DNA from: Porogramme epimiltina
Lineage: Eukaryota; Basidiomycota; Agaricomycetes; Polyporales; Polyporaceae
Reading direction: 5' to 3'
DNA length: 12,708 bases
Assembly: GCA_900155495.1 (NCBI GenBank)
Contig: FTLJ01000259.1
Coordinates: forward strand, 2,387-15,094
Shown: positions 1 through 8,218 of the stretch, piece after piece
How positions within the stretch are numbered: position 1 is the stretch's first letter
How the letters are laid out: the number at the start of each line of letters is the position of its first letter
Translations under genes and position numbers: made by a program
Notes under the pieces: model-generated
What the model saw: the letters and a program-made list of their open reading frames with translations, nothing else
Told to the model about the DNA's origin: nothing
Database searches by the model: none

Positions 1-13
1 AGGGCTTGAGGCT

Positions 14-23
14 AAAAAGAAAA
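14..23 (-). terminator. T-rich Pol III terminator
   Basis: On the minus strand, TTTTCTTTTT begins directly after the 3' A of the tRNA-like body. Runs of four or more T are the usual Pol III stop in fungi, which supports reading the upstream A and B boxes as a real or recently real Pol III unit. Confidence 0.4.
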
Positions 24-24
24 T

Positions 25-105
25 GCGACAGCAAGAATCGAACCACGTTGCTGCCGCAAGAAAACCATCAATGAGCCAAAGCGTTTACCACTGCACCATC
101 TACGC
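25..105 (-). ncRNA. tRNA-like Pol III transcription unit (decayed tRNA or SINE head)
   Basis: Read on the minus strand, positions 98-88 give TGGTGCAGTGG, a full match to the A-box consensus TRGYNNARNNG. Positions 44-34 give GGTTCGATTCT, 10 of 11 matches to the B-box consensus GGTTCGANTCC. The boxes lie about 54 nt apart, as in a tRNA gene, and a T-rich Pol III stop follows directly. The body is 81 nt, near the length of Ser/Leu tRNAs, and holds a small TTGC/GCAA stem where a long variable arm would be. However, only three or four acceptor pairs form, the T-stem pairs badly, and no clean anticodon stem is visible. I therefore infer a tRNA pseudogene or the tRNA-derived head of a SINE rather than a working tRNA. 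An intron-containing tRNA that I failed to fold is possible. Confidence 0.35.
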
Positions 106-317
106 AATATATCTTAAAAGCATACATAGTATATACCAGACCTTTTATACGAGGCCCAATAGTGCTGGTATTTCCCCGCTCGCCCCTCATGCACAGTGTT
201 GTATTACGCACCTCCTATTTGTGGCTGGAAAAAGGACATAGTCCAGCCACGTTGTACGTACGAAAAGCAGAAACAGCATGAATATACAGCTTTCCGCGAT
301 CGAGAAGCATAGTTCAG

Positions 318-548
318 TCACGGAGTAGAACACTCCGGAGTCCGGAGAAAACGCGAAGTCCAAGCATCACGTGGTATATCAGCGGGGTAATCTGGGCCCC
401 GACCGCCCGTCTCGTTGATTTCCTCAGTCATTAGCCGCCCAACAGTGGATATCTGCGTGCATATCGAGTGCATTTCTACCGCGGTTGCTGAACACTCGCT
501 CACCACTGTATTTTCTACTGTCATACCACAGGGATCAAAATCTCTCAT
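318..548 (-). CDS. Possible small hypothetical ORF or gene remnant
   Basis: An ATG-started open frame of 76 codons lies in the single-copy DNA left of duplicated unit A. The predicted peptide has a mixed, protein-like composition with many acidic and Cys/Thr/Ser residues, unlike the Pro/Arg-rich frames typical of GC-rich noncoding DNA here. I recognise no domain, signal peptide or membrane segment. An open frame continues upstream into the repeat block at 570 without a clear splice site, so it could be the 3' exon of a gene truncated when the duplication formed. It may equally be chance; nothing besides openness and composition supports it. Confidence 0.15.
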   Translation of the reverse strand: MRDFDPCGMTVENTVVSECSATAVEMHSICTQISTVGRLMTEEINETGGRGPDYPADIPRDAWTSRFLRTPECSTP

Positions 549-569
549 AGAATCCACTGCTCCCTGTCT

Positions 570-1025
570 GGCGGTGTAGCGGCCATGTGCGCCGCGAGTG
601 GGTGCGGCCGTTAGGCCGGGGCTGGATGCGCGCAGAGGGCAACGCGTGCGCATGAGGGGCGAGTGGTGCGTGCACCTAGGCGGTCGAAGCCGTCGTCTTC
701 ATCTTCAAGGCGCGCGGAGGGGCCTGCCGCCGCTCCCGAGCAATCCCTGAGTATCGAATGAGCGCCCCGCAGCGCCAGAGAGACACGATCAGGGCGCACC
801 GTCCGACCAGCCGTCCACCACCGCGTCCACCACAGGGGCGCGGCGCGCGACGGCGGGCCCCAGGGGTCGCCGTGTGTTGAAGCATCGAGGGTGGCGGACC
901 GGGGATGCCCGCCGAGGTGGTTTGTGGTGGGCTGCGGGGATACGTCTTCATCTACGACTGTTGCTCGTGGTGAGCTACCTCTCCACGTCGCGCGAGACGC
1001 CTCTGATGAATCGATGACGACGCAG
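570..1025. repeat. Upstream block of duplicated unit A
   Basis: This block aligns collinearly with 7291-7826, with substitutions and small indels. Shared landmarks include the GTGCGGCCGTTAGGCCGGGG stretch (610-629 here), a CTTCATCTTCAAG segment, a GAGAGAC..GA..AGGGCGCACC segment near 777, and TTGCTCGTRGTGAGCTACCT near 961. It lies the same way relative to the F-box gene in both units, so it is part of a segmental tandem duplication. Long Pro/Arg/Ser-rich frames run through it on both strands, but they are not conserved in frame between copies, so I treat it as noncoding or decayed. Confidence 0.8.
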
Positions 1026-1349
1026 CAACCGACTAGTACCTTTAAATTTGCTGTCGGCTCGAGCGACTCCACCGAGGCGCGGTTCGCGCTCGAGACCATC
1101 TTCGTGCTTCTTCAAGCTTTTCATCGTCTCGGGGAGCGTGCGCGCATCATGCGGCCCTGCAAGCGTTGTGGATGTGTGTGCCTCGGATGTAGCACTGAAG
1201 AAATACGGCGCTGAGAACAGTGCTTGGGCTGGCGCGTCTCCATTCGCACTAGTACTTTGCACGTGCCCACATATGTCGCAGCCGATCAACCATTCCGCGG
1301 CAGAGTTACTGTGCCGATTTCCGCGGGCGCAGCCTGAGTGATCTAGGCC
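1026..1349. other. Gene-free divergent spacer of unit A
   Basis: No convincing gene is seen. Only short patches match unit B, for example around 1078-1105 against roughly 7859-7890. The rest differs from unit B's 7827-8218 because of substitutions and a large length polymorphism. Overlapping open frames on both strands are GC-driven and unlike any family I know. Confidence 0.5.
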
Positions 1350-1552
1350 GCACCCCCTCGATCAAAAGCCTCCGGGAGTCTCCTCTTCCCCGCTCCTCTA
1401 CCAACTATTCGGCTGCAGGTAACCCCCATGCATTCCACTATCCACTGGAGGGGGGCGCTCACCGATCGAGCGTTCACAGGATCGCCTGATCGAGAGTACT
1501 AGTATCCTCAACCCGGCTCGTACTAGGAACCAAGCACACTTTCGGTTGAACA
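1350..1552 (+). promoter_or_regulatory. Conserved promoter-proximal region of F-box copy A
   Basis: This roughly 200-bp segment aligns with 8219-8399 upstream of the intact F-box gene. It includes a shared CTCGAYCAAAAGC start, a shared CTGCAGGTAACCCCCA segment, a shared CGAGCGTTCACAGG segment and the shared start context CACACTTTCGG....ACAATGGACGAG. Conservation up to the ATG fixes the start codon in both copies. No clear TATA box is visible. It presumably holds the F-box promoter and 5' UTR. Confidence 0.55.
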
Positions 1553-2059
1553 ATGGACGAGGGCGAGCACACGACTCATGTGCGTTCTCGTCTGTCTCAT
1601 GCGTCCGTCTCGTCCGTCTCACAAGTTTCGGCCGTATCGCAGCCTGGCACTCCACCCTTTCTTCCTGGAGAAATCACCGACATGATCATCTCCTTCCTCC
1701 CCGTTGTCGATGTCCCTAGGTTCCCTCCTGGCTACAGTTCGCTGTGCAGCTGCGCCTTTGTTTGCCGCAACTGGCTGCCTGCCAGCCGACACGCTCTCTT
1801 CACGCGTATCGTTATAAGGTCCAATGAGCGATATGCCCTCTTCGTCTCTAGTGGTGTCCGCTTTCAACCAGGGCGGTCCTGGCTTCTATCGACCCGCCGA
1901 TTCTCCTTGTACGGCCAGCCACCGGATGGCCCGGGTAGACCAAATGCCACAAGACTCTTCATCCACGAACTCGGTGGTCAATTTCCAAACCTTGAGGAAC
2001 TGCGTCTCTATGATCTGCACTTCGACATGATGGGGAGCTCCCCATCACCTCGGGGGTTC
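1553..2059 (+). pseudogene. F-box protein gene, copy A, 5' fragment (interrupted)
   Basis: The frame opens with the same ATGGACGAG start as the intact copy at 8400. It encodes an F-box (LPGEITDMIISFL, then a CAFVCRNWLPASRHALF block, about residues 37-85) and the start of the substrate-binding region up to a leucine-rich strand. Homology to copy B stops near 2059, equivalent to 8912 in copy B. The frame then runs into unrelated DNA and reaches a stop at 2087-2089, giving at most a 178-residue product. The matching 3' end of the gene lies 3.86 kb away at 5919-6152, and about 700 bp of the gene's middle is absent. If expressed, the fragment could still bind Skp1 through its F-box but would lack most of the recognition region. 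I infer a pseudogene. Confidence 0.8.
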
Positions 2060-2342
2060 CACCACCCCCCGCACTTTAGCAGGTATTAGGTCATTGACTA
2101 TGCATTTACTAGTAGAGGCATTTAGGGCAGTCAAATATACATAACTTCATACACGCACCGTGTGCTGAGAAACCACAGACATTCGAGGTGCTCAGTAGTG
2201 TTCGATGAGTGCTTGAGAGCGCTAACCAAATCAAACGGGGCAGCATGACGGGTTCAATAGAGGCCACTAGAATGCATATGAGGGTCTAAACTGATGTACA
2301 ACATAGAACGACATAGCCGATAAGTGGAAGGTGGGAACATAT

Positions 2343-2483
2343 GACGCGAGCCCTACTCCTACACGAAACGAGCATGGGAGGAAGAGGAACATGGTGCGAG
2401 TCCTATACTCCTGCACGAAACGAGCACTGGAGGCACTAGCAGAAGGAGGGAAACAAGGCGGAAGTCCTGCTCCTACACGTCCA
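2343..2483. repeat. Three degenerate 50-60-bp repeats beside the nuclease-kinase stop codon
   Basis: Units begin near 2343, 2394 and 2457. They share GCGAG(C/T)CCTA.ACTCCT.CACGAAACGAGCA in the first two and a shorter GGAAGTCCTGCTCCTACACG form in the third. They lie in the 3' UTR of the minus-strand gene that ends at 2489 and may have arisen by local duplication. Confidence 0.5.
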
Positions 2484-2488
2484 CCTCC

Positions 2489-4671
2489 CTAGCCATACAA
2501 CTGGCGAGCCATATGGACATCATGCTCCGGCTCGATCAATCCGCTAGATTCGGTACCGTCCGCCCAAGCAATTTTGTTAGATAAATCAGGAGGGTACCTA
2601 GCCTCCTTCTTCTTACCCGCCCAGTCGAAGTCTAAGATCCTCACCCTCTCGTAGACGCTGCTACCGTCCTCGCCTTTCGCCACGATGACGTTGGGCATCC
2701 GGATGTCGCCGTGCACGAACCCTTTCTCGTGAAAGATCGAAAGCGCGTGCTGGACAGCGTCGATCACGCGTTGCCTTTCTGAAATCTGGACATCCTCGAG
2801 CTTGTCTCCCTCAACGTATTCCATAACGACCATCTGGTACGGGCACCCCACATTGTAAGCCGAGCTGGGCTCGAATTCGTTCCAGACGGGTCCGCAGTAG
2901 AGTAGTTCGGGTGCCCGACCAGCTGACGCTAGAGCTTGATGTGCCTCGGCACTGTAGGACGAGACAAACTTGACGACGATCTGTCTATTGCTGCCGCACT
3001 CCCGGGCCAGGAAGATGGTGCAGGTGGCAAATGGAGGTTTGAGCATGTCGACGTACTCAAACTTGACTGGTGTGCGGTCATCATCATCCTTGAGGTATTG
3101 GTTGGCCAATGGATGCAGTCGATGCATTCGTTTTTCGTAGGGCAGGATTTCGATCGTCTGGTACCAGCTGACCAGGAGGTTGGCGGACTCGCAAAGCGCT
3201 CCGAGTACGCGTGCAGTTTCCTTGACTTGTACGTCCTTTTCTAATTGGTGAGGTACGGTGAGGTAGTAGCCATGGGACAAGTTCTGTGAGACCGGGTTGC
3301 CGGTCAAAATCGTGCCGCCGATCTTAAGGTTGGTACCAGCAATGGAAATTATGAACGCAGGAAAGAGGCAGCTGTCTCGAGTCGCCTGGGTTCCTCTCAG
3401 CAAAGCTTATGAAGAGACTGCAGGCCACTCACCGGTTGTTGCATGCTGCTTTGTAGCCATGAGAAGGCAGCCTGCCCCAAAGCATCACCATCTTCAGCCT
3501 TCTCCTCGCAAATGATGATCGGCACTACGCCCTTTGGCGGCTTATCGCGCTCCGCCAGTCTAATGTGGTCGGCCTTCTGGGTTCCCAATGCAAGGAAATT
3601 GGCTTTGAGTACTGCGTCCAGCAGTTTCCGCGTAACCTGCTGACGTTCCAGCTCGTGGCCCGGATTTATAAAGGCGGCGTGAAGTATCAACTGTGTCATG
3701 TCTTCATATGTCTGAGTGGGAAGGATGACGTCCTCATCTTTCTTGGCTAGGAGACCGCGGAAGTGTGCGAACGCATAGTGGAAGAGCTCGATGGGTGGGG
3801 CTTGTTCCATCGGCGTACCCTTGATGACGTATTCGCCGTTCAGGACCGGACAGTGTGGATGCTGTTGAATAGCAACGTAATCCTTGCCGCAGTAGGCGCT
3901 CGAAGGACTTGGATAAGGATAAGCGCACACCGCCTGGTAATCTATAGGCACGTTAATGTAATCATGAGAGATATTAAAAAAAAGTACGTACTGATATATT
4001 GCTTTTCCATCAAGGTCACCGACGGAATATGCACGGGAGACGGCGGCGGGGTTGGGAGGGCGATAGGGACGTCTGGGCAATGGGAAAATATAACGTATCG
4101 CTCGTGGTTGACCGAAGAAGGGTATTTGATGGCCTTGCCAGAGGGGCCCTTCTTGCTGCTAGTGGAGGGAGTGTTGCCGCCACCGCTGGCGGTGGAGTTA
4201 TTGTTGGAGGTGCTCTTATGGATACCGCTGGTAGCGGACAAGCGGGTGCCAGATGAGCGCGTGTTGTAAGGGCTGACGGGTAATGAACCCAGCACATCAA
4301 CGATAGGCTTATTCCCTTGCTCGGTTAGGGCGTTGCAGCAGGCTTCGAATCTCTCCCCGTGCTGTACCATGAGTTTCTTGAACTCTTCGACCGCAGCGTT
4401 GTCTTTTTGTCTCAAGGGCGTCTTGGTCTGTGGTGTCGGCGATGAGCCAAATGGGGACGAAGTACGCGATGACAACGCTTACCACCCAGACATCGCAATG
4501 TCTTAGTTGGTAAGCCTGAGAGTTGGCGAATTCGTTTCTCGCGACGGTCACGAATTCATTTACAGTTGTGGAGGAGCTGGGCAACCGGACTGGAAACGGA
4601 GAGCGCCAGCAGCGGTGTGGCAAATGGAAGTCGTAAAGGATTGTAAAGATTTGTGGCGCAGATGGCTCCAT
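2489..4671 (-). CDS. Crinkler-like PD-(D/E)XK nuclease-protein kinase fusion, four exons
   Basis: Proposed exons on the minus strand are 4671-4483, 4427-3992, 3941-3433 and 3385-2489. The introns are 55, 50 and 47 nt, with donors GTAAGC, GTACGT and GTGAGT, AG acceptors, and phases 0, 1 and 0 that join all frames into 676 residues. The ATG at 4671 has A at -3 and G at +4; this first exon is the least certain part. Residues 1-200 are low in complexity, rich in Ser, Thr and Pro. Residues 240-400 look like a PD-(D/E)XK nuclease: D333, then a hydrophobic strand ending E354-E-K356, then Q365. Next comes the PAF-x6-G-x5-G segment (about 387-402) typical of this family. Residues 485-676 form an atypical kinase: K517 in VVKFV, hinge MEYVEG near 567, catalytic HGD (603-605) with N610, DFDWAG (630-635, DFD in place of DFG) and a closing HD at 666-667. 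All key kinase residues seem present. From family knowledge, CR nuclease-kinases are seen as effector or conflict proteins, some linked to transposons; the cellular role here is unknown. Confidence 0.75.
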
Positions 4672-5490
4672 CGTGGAGAAGATCTGGTATGATAGGAGCT
4701 GCAAGCCCGAAGACGGCACCTAGAGCAGAATGGTTGAGAAGAGAGGCCGAGGCTGAGAGGAGAGGCCCGGCCGGCGGGGCTGGGAGCAGATGCGGCTTGT
4801 TCACCGGCGCAGAACCATCAGAAAATATGCGATGAAGCTCACCAGGATTTGGTGATGAGTCACGAGAAGTGAGCGCGGGCCTGGAGGCGAACGAGGACGA
4901 GGCTGACGGAGAGACTGGAGAGGAGAGAATGGAAACGTAAGGGCCAACACGGGCGCTGTGATGCTCGCCGTTCTCCCGCTTATTTGTCAGCACGGCGTCA
5001 AGAAACCCACAGTCACGTGCGGGTGCAGTCAGGGCGCCGCAGTCTGCAGACAATTATATTTGTCCAAGCATGCCCTAGCATTCCAATTGCACCCTACCTC
5101 ACAGCGACAAAGATTTGCCATAAGCGTGGTTCATCCAGCTCTCGGTTGGGCCCCGCGGCGCTGCGATAATTCAAGCAATCACGGTGATATTGATCTTGTT
5201 CTTCAACGTACACGAGCATTTGCAGCTACGCTAAACGAGCCCTCGCTGCCTCTCGCTGTCTCTCCCGCTCAGCCTCGAAGAGCTTAAACTGGCGTCTAGA
5301 CTGAGCCAACCTCCTACAAAATAGAAGCGACGTGGGGGCCGCCTTGTTTTTGCGGTAACGCGAGGACCTAGCTCTCCGAAAATCTTAAAAAAAGTGAGTA
5401 GATGCAACAGAACACCGATAGGTATAAGAATCCTGACTGCTTCACAATGACATTCGCTATCACTCCGTCTTTTAAGGTTATGATAGGCGA
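4672..5490. other. Upstream region of the nuclease-kinase gene
   Basis: No gene is supported. On the minus strand an open, Ser/Pro/Ala-rich frame covers 5053-4556 but starts only at TTG and ends in a stop without matching a splice site into the downstream gene. I read it as 5' UTR or promoter DNA. From about 5380 the sequence becomes clearly more AT-rich than the surrounding units. I see no convincing TATA box. Confidence 0.35.
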
Positions 5491-5491
5491 G

Positions 5492-5583
5492 CTGTAGCGA
5501 GCACGGTACAATGAGCACTTCGTTCGAGGAAAAGAACATTTATTACGGGATCGCGAACCTGTAGCGAGCACGGTACAATGAGC
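5492..5583. repeat. Pair of 25-bp direct repeats
   Basis: The same 25 bases, beginning CTGTAGCGAGCACGGTACAA and ending TGAGC, occur at 5492-5516 and 5559-5583, a spacing of 67 bp. The copies are identical. They lie in the AT-richer right part of the insertion and interleave with the next repeat pair. Confidence 0.85.
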
Positions 5584-5659
5584 TATACTACAAGTTAGCA
5601 AATGCTCGAGAACGCGATAAATAATAATATGGCTCACCACTTCGTTCGAGGAAAAGAAC
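5517..5659. repeat. Pair of 21-bp direct repeats
   Basis: Identical 21-base copies beginning ACTTCGTTCGAGGAAAAGAA lie at 5517-5537 and 5639-5659. The first directly follows the first 25-bp repeat. The second forms the left arm and loop of a long hairpin. This mosaic of short identical repeats resembles the subterminal DNA of transposons. Confidence 0.85.
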
Positions 5660-5671
5660 GAAGTGTGAGCC
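5631..5671. repeat. Long hairpin with an 8-nt loop
   Basis: The arms are GGCTCACCACTTCGTTC and GAACGAAGTGTGAGCC, complementary apart from one unpaired base, around the loop GAGGAAAA. Directly after it (5672-5688) comes an alternating CG-rich palindrome. This could be a transposon subterminal hairpin or the structured end of a transcript; the sequence does not decide. Confidence 0.75.
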
Positions 5672-5811
5672 CGCGCGCGAGCGCGCGAAAAAGACGAAAT
5701 GTGTGAGAAAATATTCGTAAGCGTAAGTTTTTATATATGACGTATGGTAGAGAAAACTGTGAGCGGAAAAACGGAGAGCGGAAGCAAATGTTGCGCGTCG
5801 AGCGCCTAACT

Positions 5812-5837
5812 AGAATGTCCATAACGAGAATGTCCAT
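5812..5837. repeat. Short tandem repeat, 15-bp period
   Basis: AGAATGTCCAT occurs at 5812-5822 and again at 5827-5837, close to the right edge of the insertion. Confidence 0.6.
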
Positions 5838-5885
5838 GCCCAAATCGGGCCACTCATCCTATGGTGGCGCGAGCGCTTTGCCCGC

Positions 5886-5906
5886 GCGGGCGGCTGCGCC
5901 GCCCGC
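5886..5906. repeat. GC-rich hairpin at the right edge of the insertion
   Basis: GCGGGCGGC and GCCGCCCGC form a perfect 9-bp stem around the loop TGC. The stem ends 12 nt before the point where F-box homology resumes (about 5919). A hairpin 10-12 nt from the 3' end is a Helitron hallmark, but the expected terminal CTRR is absent, so the element class stays open. Confidence 0.6.
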
Positions 5907-5918
5907 TACCCCCAACAG

Positions 5919-6152
5919 TTGGTGCTTCAAAAAGCGGAGATAATAGATCCCTTACTCCAGAATTATTGCAAACAACTCACTAAATTGACCCTCGAACTGG
6001 ATATCGCCTGGCCGTACGGCCTCCAAGACGAGAAGGACCATCTTCGCACTCATTTCTCCCAACCTGCTATCGAGAGTGCGCTACGGAAGAAACTCCCAAA
6101 GTTTTTCGACAAAATTTTCTTAAACGTTTCCGTATCCCACTTCGGGCGGTGA
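5919..6152 (+). pseudogene. F-box protein gene, copy A, 3' fragment
   Basis: The frame matches the last 80 or so residues of the intact copy. Shared residues include DPLL, QLT.L.L, AWP, a THFSQPA block, LRK.LP and the ending VSVSH followed by a TGA stop. There is no ATG at its start, because it is the tail of the gene whose head is at 1553-2059. DNA homology continues past the stop codon (the shared GTGAGTCAGTCGTTT), so the fragment belongs in place in unit A and is not an independent retrocopy. Confidence 0.8.
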
Positions 6153-6740
6153 GTCAGTCGTTTCGTCGTGTCAGCCCTGAGGCTTATTCGCGCCATAAAT
6201 AGCAGATATCCCCTCCCCCCTCCATAGGAGGTGAAGGATTGGCTACTCAGGCTACCCAGTCACAAGCACGGTAGCACACATTACCTCGCTAAATAAAACG
6301 ACGCTGTAGGCTTGCGACGGGGGCAAAATAAACTCTATAGGCAGGAAATAGAAGTGGGGATGGCAGACGCTGATGGGGATGTATCCGAGGGTAGATTAGG
6401 TGTGGCCGGACCTTGGAGCGGCAACTTGTAGACCCCAAAGACCTAGAACATCGCCCGCGATGTTCATTCTGTGGCCCATCGTCCGCACTTTCCCCACTCT
6501 TGCCCCTCGCCTCGATGCCGTCAGCCGCCCCAGGTATAGCACTACTCGAGCTTCACGAGATTTTGGAGTGACACGTCGTATGGTCTTTTGTGAACCTCTC
6601 GGATCTTCCACTTCTCGCCGCGCTCGCTGTACGTCACCGCGGCCCCGTAAACGAGACAGCCACAGACGCACGCACGTCCCTCTGCGCCATCCCACTACGG
6701 GCCCTTTTGCTCCTACCGCAATTAGTCAAGTGCATGCCCC
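6153..6740. repeat. 3' flank of duplicated unit A
   Basis: Collinear with 9854-10470. The first 250 bp are moderately similar, with shared patches such as GGGATGTATCCGAGGGTA. From about 6440 similarity rises sharply: 6535-6647 matches 10240-10352 at 111 of 113 bases. Open frames exist on both strands in both copies (on minus, 6695-6396 and 10448-10140), so coding cannot be excluded, but I recognise no family. Confidence 0.75.
6446..6465. promoter_or_regulatory. Conserved palindrome, copy A
   Basis: GAACATCGCCCGCGATGTTC is a perfect inverted repeat with 9-bp arms around CC. In unit B the same site (10151-10170) has different central bases yet keeps the arms, with one G-T pair. It could be a dimeric transcription-factor site or an RNA hairpin. 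Confidence 0.4.
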
Positions 6741-7290
6741 GCACTCCGTCCGCGTTGCCCCCTTGGCCGCGCCGTTCCTCCCCTTGGCTAAGTGTGAGTC
6801 CGACGGCTGGCAGCGCCGTGCAGGTTGAGATTTCGGACGGAAGGGGGGGAGTGGAAGCGGGGGATCGCGCGCGCGCTTTCCTCATCCCCGCCTCTTTACC
6901 CTCAACGCTCCCTCTCTCCCCACAAATTCTAAAAGCGCGCGCATATAGCGACCCGCCCGACTTTGACTAAGACTTGGATCCCAAACGGACGTGAACGAGG
7001 CTCGAGCATGCACCAACGCGGACCGGGGCAGAACTGTGCGCGACCGAGCGCAAACGCACGCGCGTGGCGATCTGCGCCACAACGGCCCGCGCGAATGTCG
7101 GCGCGTGCGTTCGCGGGGTCAGTCTCTGGCGGGCGGACGGACTGCTCTGGAGTCTCCTAAGCATGGCGCGCGGGATCTGGTGGGGTTTGGCGCAGAAAAG
7201 GGGGGCGGGGCGGGGGGCGTGGGGAGGGCACGCACATGTCGACGGGGAGATGGGCGTGCCGGTCCCCTTGCCGCGCAGCGCTGGTGCTCG
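6741..7290. other. Gene-free GC-rich spacer between units A and B
   Basis: No convincing gene is seen. Many overlapping Arg/Ala/Gly-rich frames are open on both strands, the signature of GC-rich noncoding DNA. There is a G-rich run at 7197-7226 and no recognisable promoter. I find no clear counterpart after unit B. Confidence 0.5.
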
Positions 7291-7826
7291 CGGCGGCAGC
7301 CATGTACGCCGCGAGCGCGTGCGGCCGTTAGGCCGGGGCCGGTTGCGCGCAGAGGGCGACGCGTGCGCGTGAGGGGCTAGTAGTGCTTGCGTTTAGGCAG
7401 TCGCGACCATCGATCTTCATCTTCAAGGGGCGCGGAAGGGGCTGCAGAGGAGTCCCGCCGCTTCCGGGAGCGATCCCTGAGGCCTCAACGTCGAGTGAGC
7501 GTCCCGCGGTGCGAGAGAGACGCGATGAGGGCGCACCGTCGGGCCCGCCATCCATCACCGCGTCCACCGCAGGGGCGCGGGGCGCGACTGGGGCACATGG
7601 CGCGCGGGGTCCAGCGGGGAGAGGGCTACGGGGGACGCCTTCCTGTGGTAATTTGTGTCGACATGGTGGCCGACCCGGGGCGGAGGCGGTTCGTGCTGGT
7701 TGGAGGTACCACGAACTTGGGGGTGGGGTTGGGGCCGTCTTCATGGATCATCCACCACTATTGCTCGTAGTGAGCTACCTCCGAGTCTTCATGTCGCGTG
7801 CAACACTCATCTGACGATGATGCAGT
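7291..7826. repeat. Upstream block of duplicated unit B
   Basis: Second copy of the 570-1025 block, in the same orientation and the same position relative to the F-box gene. It is longer, with small insertions such as at 7625-7735. Part of it recurs again at 10701-10755 and 12030-12095. Confidence 0.8.
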
Positions 7827-8218
7827 GATGGACTGCACCCTCCTCTTCTTTGTCGTCGGCCGCGCGGTCCGCACGGGAGACCGTCTTCACACTCAGAGCG
7901 CTAGGGCGGGAGGGCGTCCCAGGGCTACGTCATTGCATTTAGGCGCCCACACAAACACGAGCACATAAAGTCGCAGTATGATTTGTATTACATGATTTCC
8001 ATATATGTATGAAAGACGAGCTCTTTGTCTACACCCAAGAGTCTACGCCTTTTCCCCAGTGCCCCTTGCGCTGTCCCACCGAGTGGTGAATAATACCATT
8101 CGAAACATACCCCGTACGTGCTCCTTGTAGGTCCTGGAGAGGATCTGTATTGATCAATAATCCCGTAGCAGACAGAGGCTTCAAGTTGCCCCGATTCCCG
8201 CGGACGTGATCCAGTCCG
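7827..8218. other. Unit-B-specific spacer
   Basis: About 7910-8200 has no clear counterpart in unit A, suggesting an insertion here or a loss there. A minus-strand frame (ATG at 8239, stop at 7988, 83 codons) has protein-like composition with aromatic residues. Its ATG lies in the conserved F-box upstream DNA, so it is not a natural gene start. It could be the end of an inserted gene fragment. Confidence 0.4.

Larger units (their letters stand above)
2060..5918. mobile_element. 3.86-kb insertion interrupting F-box copy A
   Basis: The limits are set by loss of alignment to the intact F-box gene: left edge at 2059/2060 (copy B 8912) and right edge at about 5917-5919 (copy B 9614). The DNA between has no counterpart in unit B. 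It carries one minus-strand gene (2489-4671), a small repeat group next to that gene's stop codon, and direct repeats plus strong hairpins near the right edge. No terminal inverted repeat is visible, and no target-site duplication can be scored because 701 bp of target (copy B 8913-9613) are missing. No transposase, reverse transcriptase or Rep/helicase is encoded. It could be a nonautonomous element, DNA captured during break repair, or an insertion followed by deletion. Confidence 0.65.

Noticed and set aside
4556..5053. Minus-strand 165-codon frame upstream of the nuclease-kinase gene
   Set aside because: It starts at TTG, is Ser/Ala/Pro-rich and ends in a stop with no matching splice junction into exon 1; better read as leader or promoter DNA.
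2060..5918. Canonical Helitron or cut-and-paste transposon
   Set aside because: No terminal CTRR, no terminal inverted repeats, no visible target duplication and no Rep/helicase or transposase frame.
7328..7744. Minus-strand frame resembling the one at 611-1099, with a similar C-terminal end
   Set aside because: The resemblance is limited to the last residues and follows from DNA similarity of the repeat blocks; elsewhere the two frames are out of register, so no conserved protein is supported.
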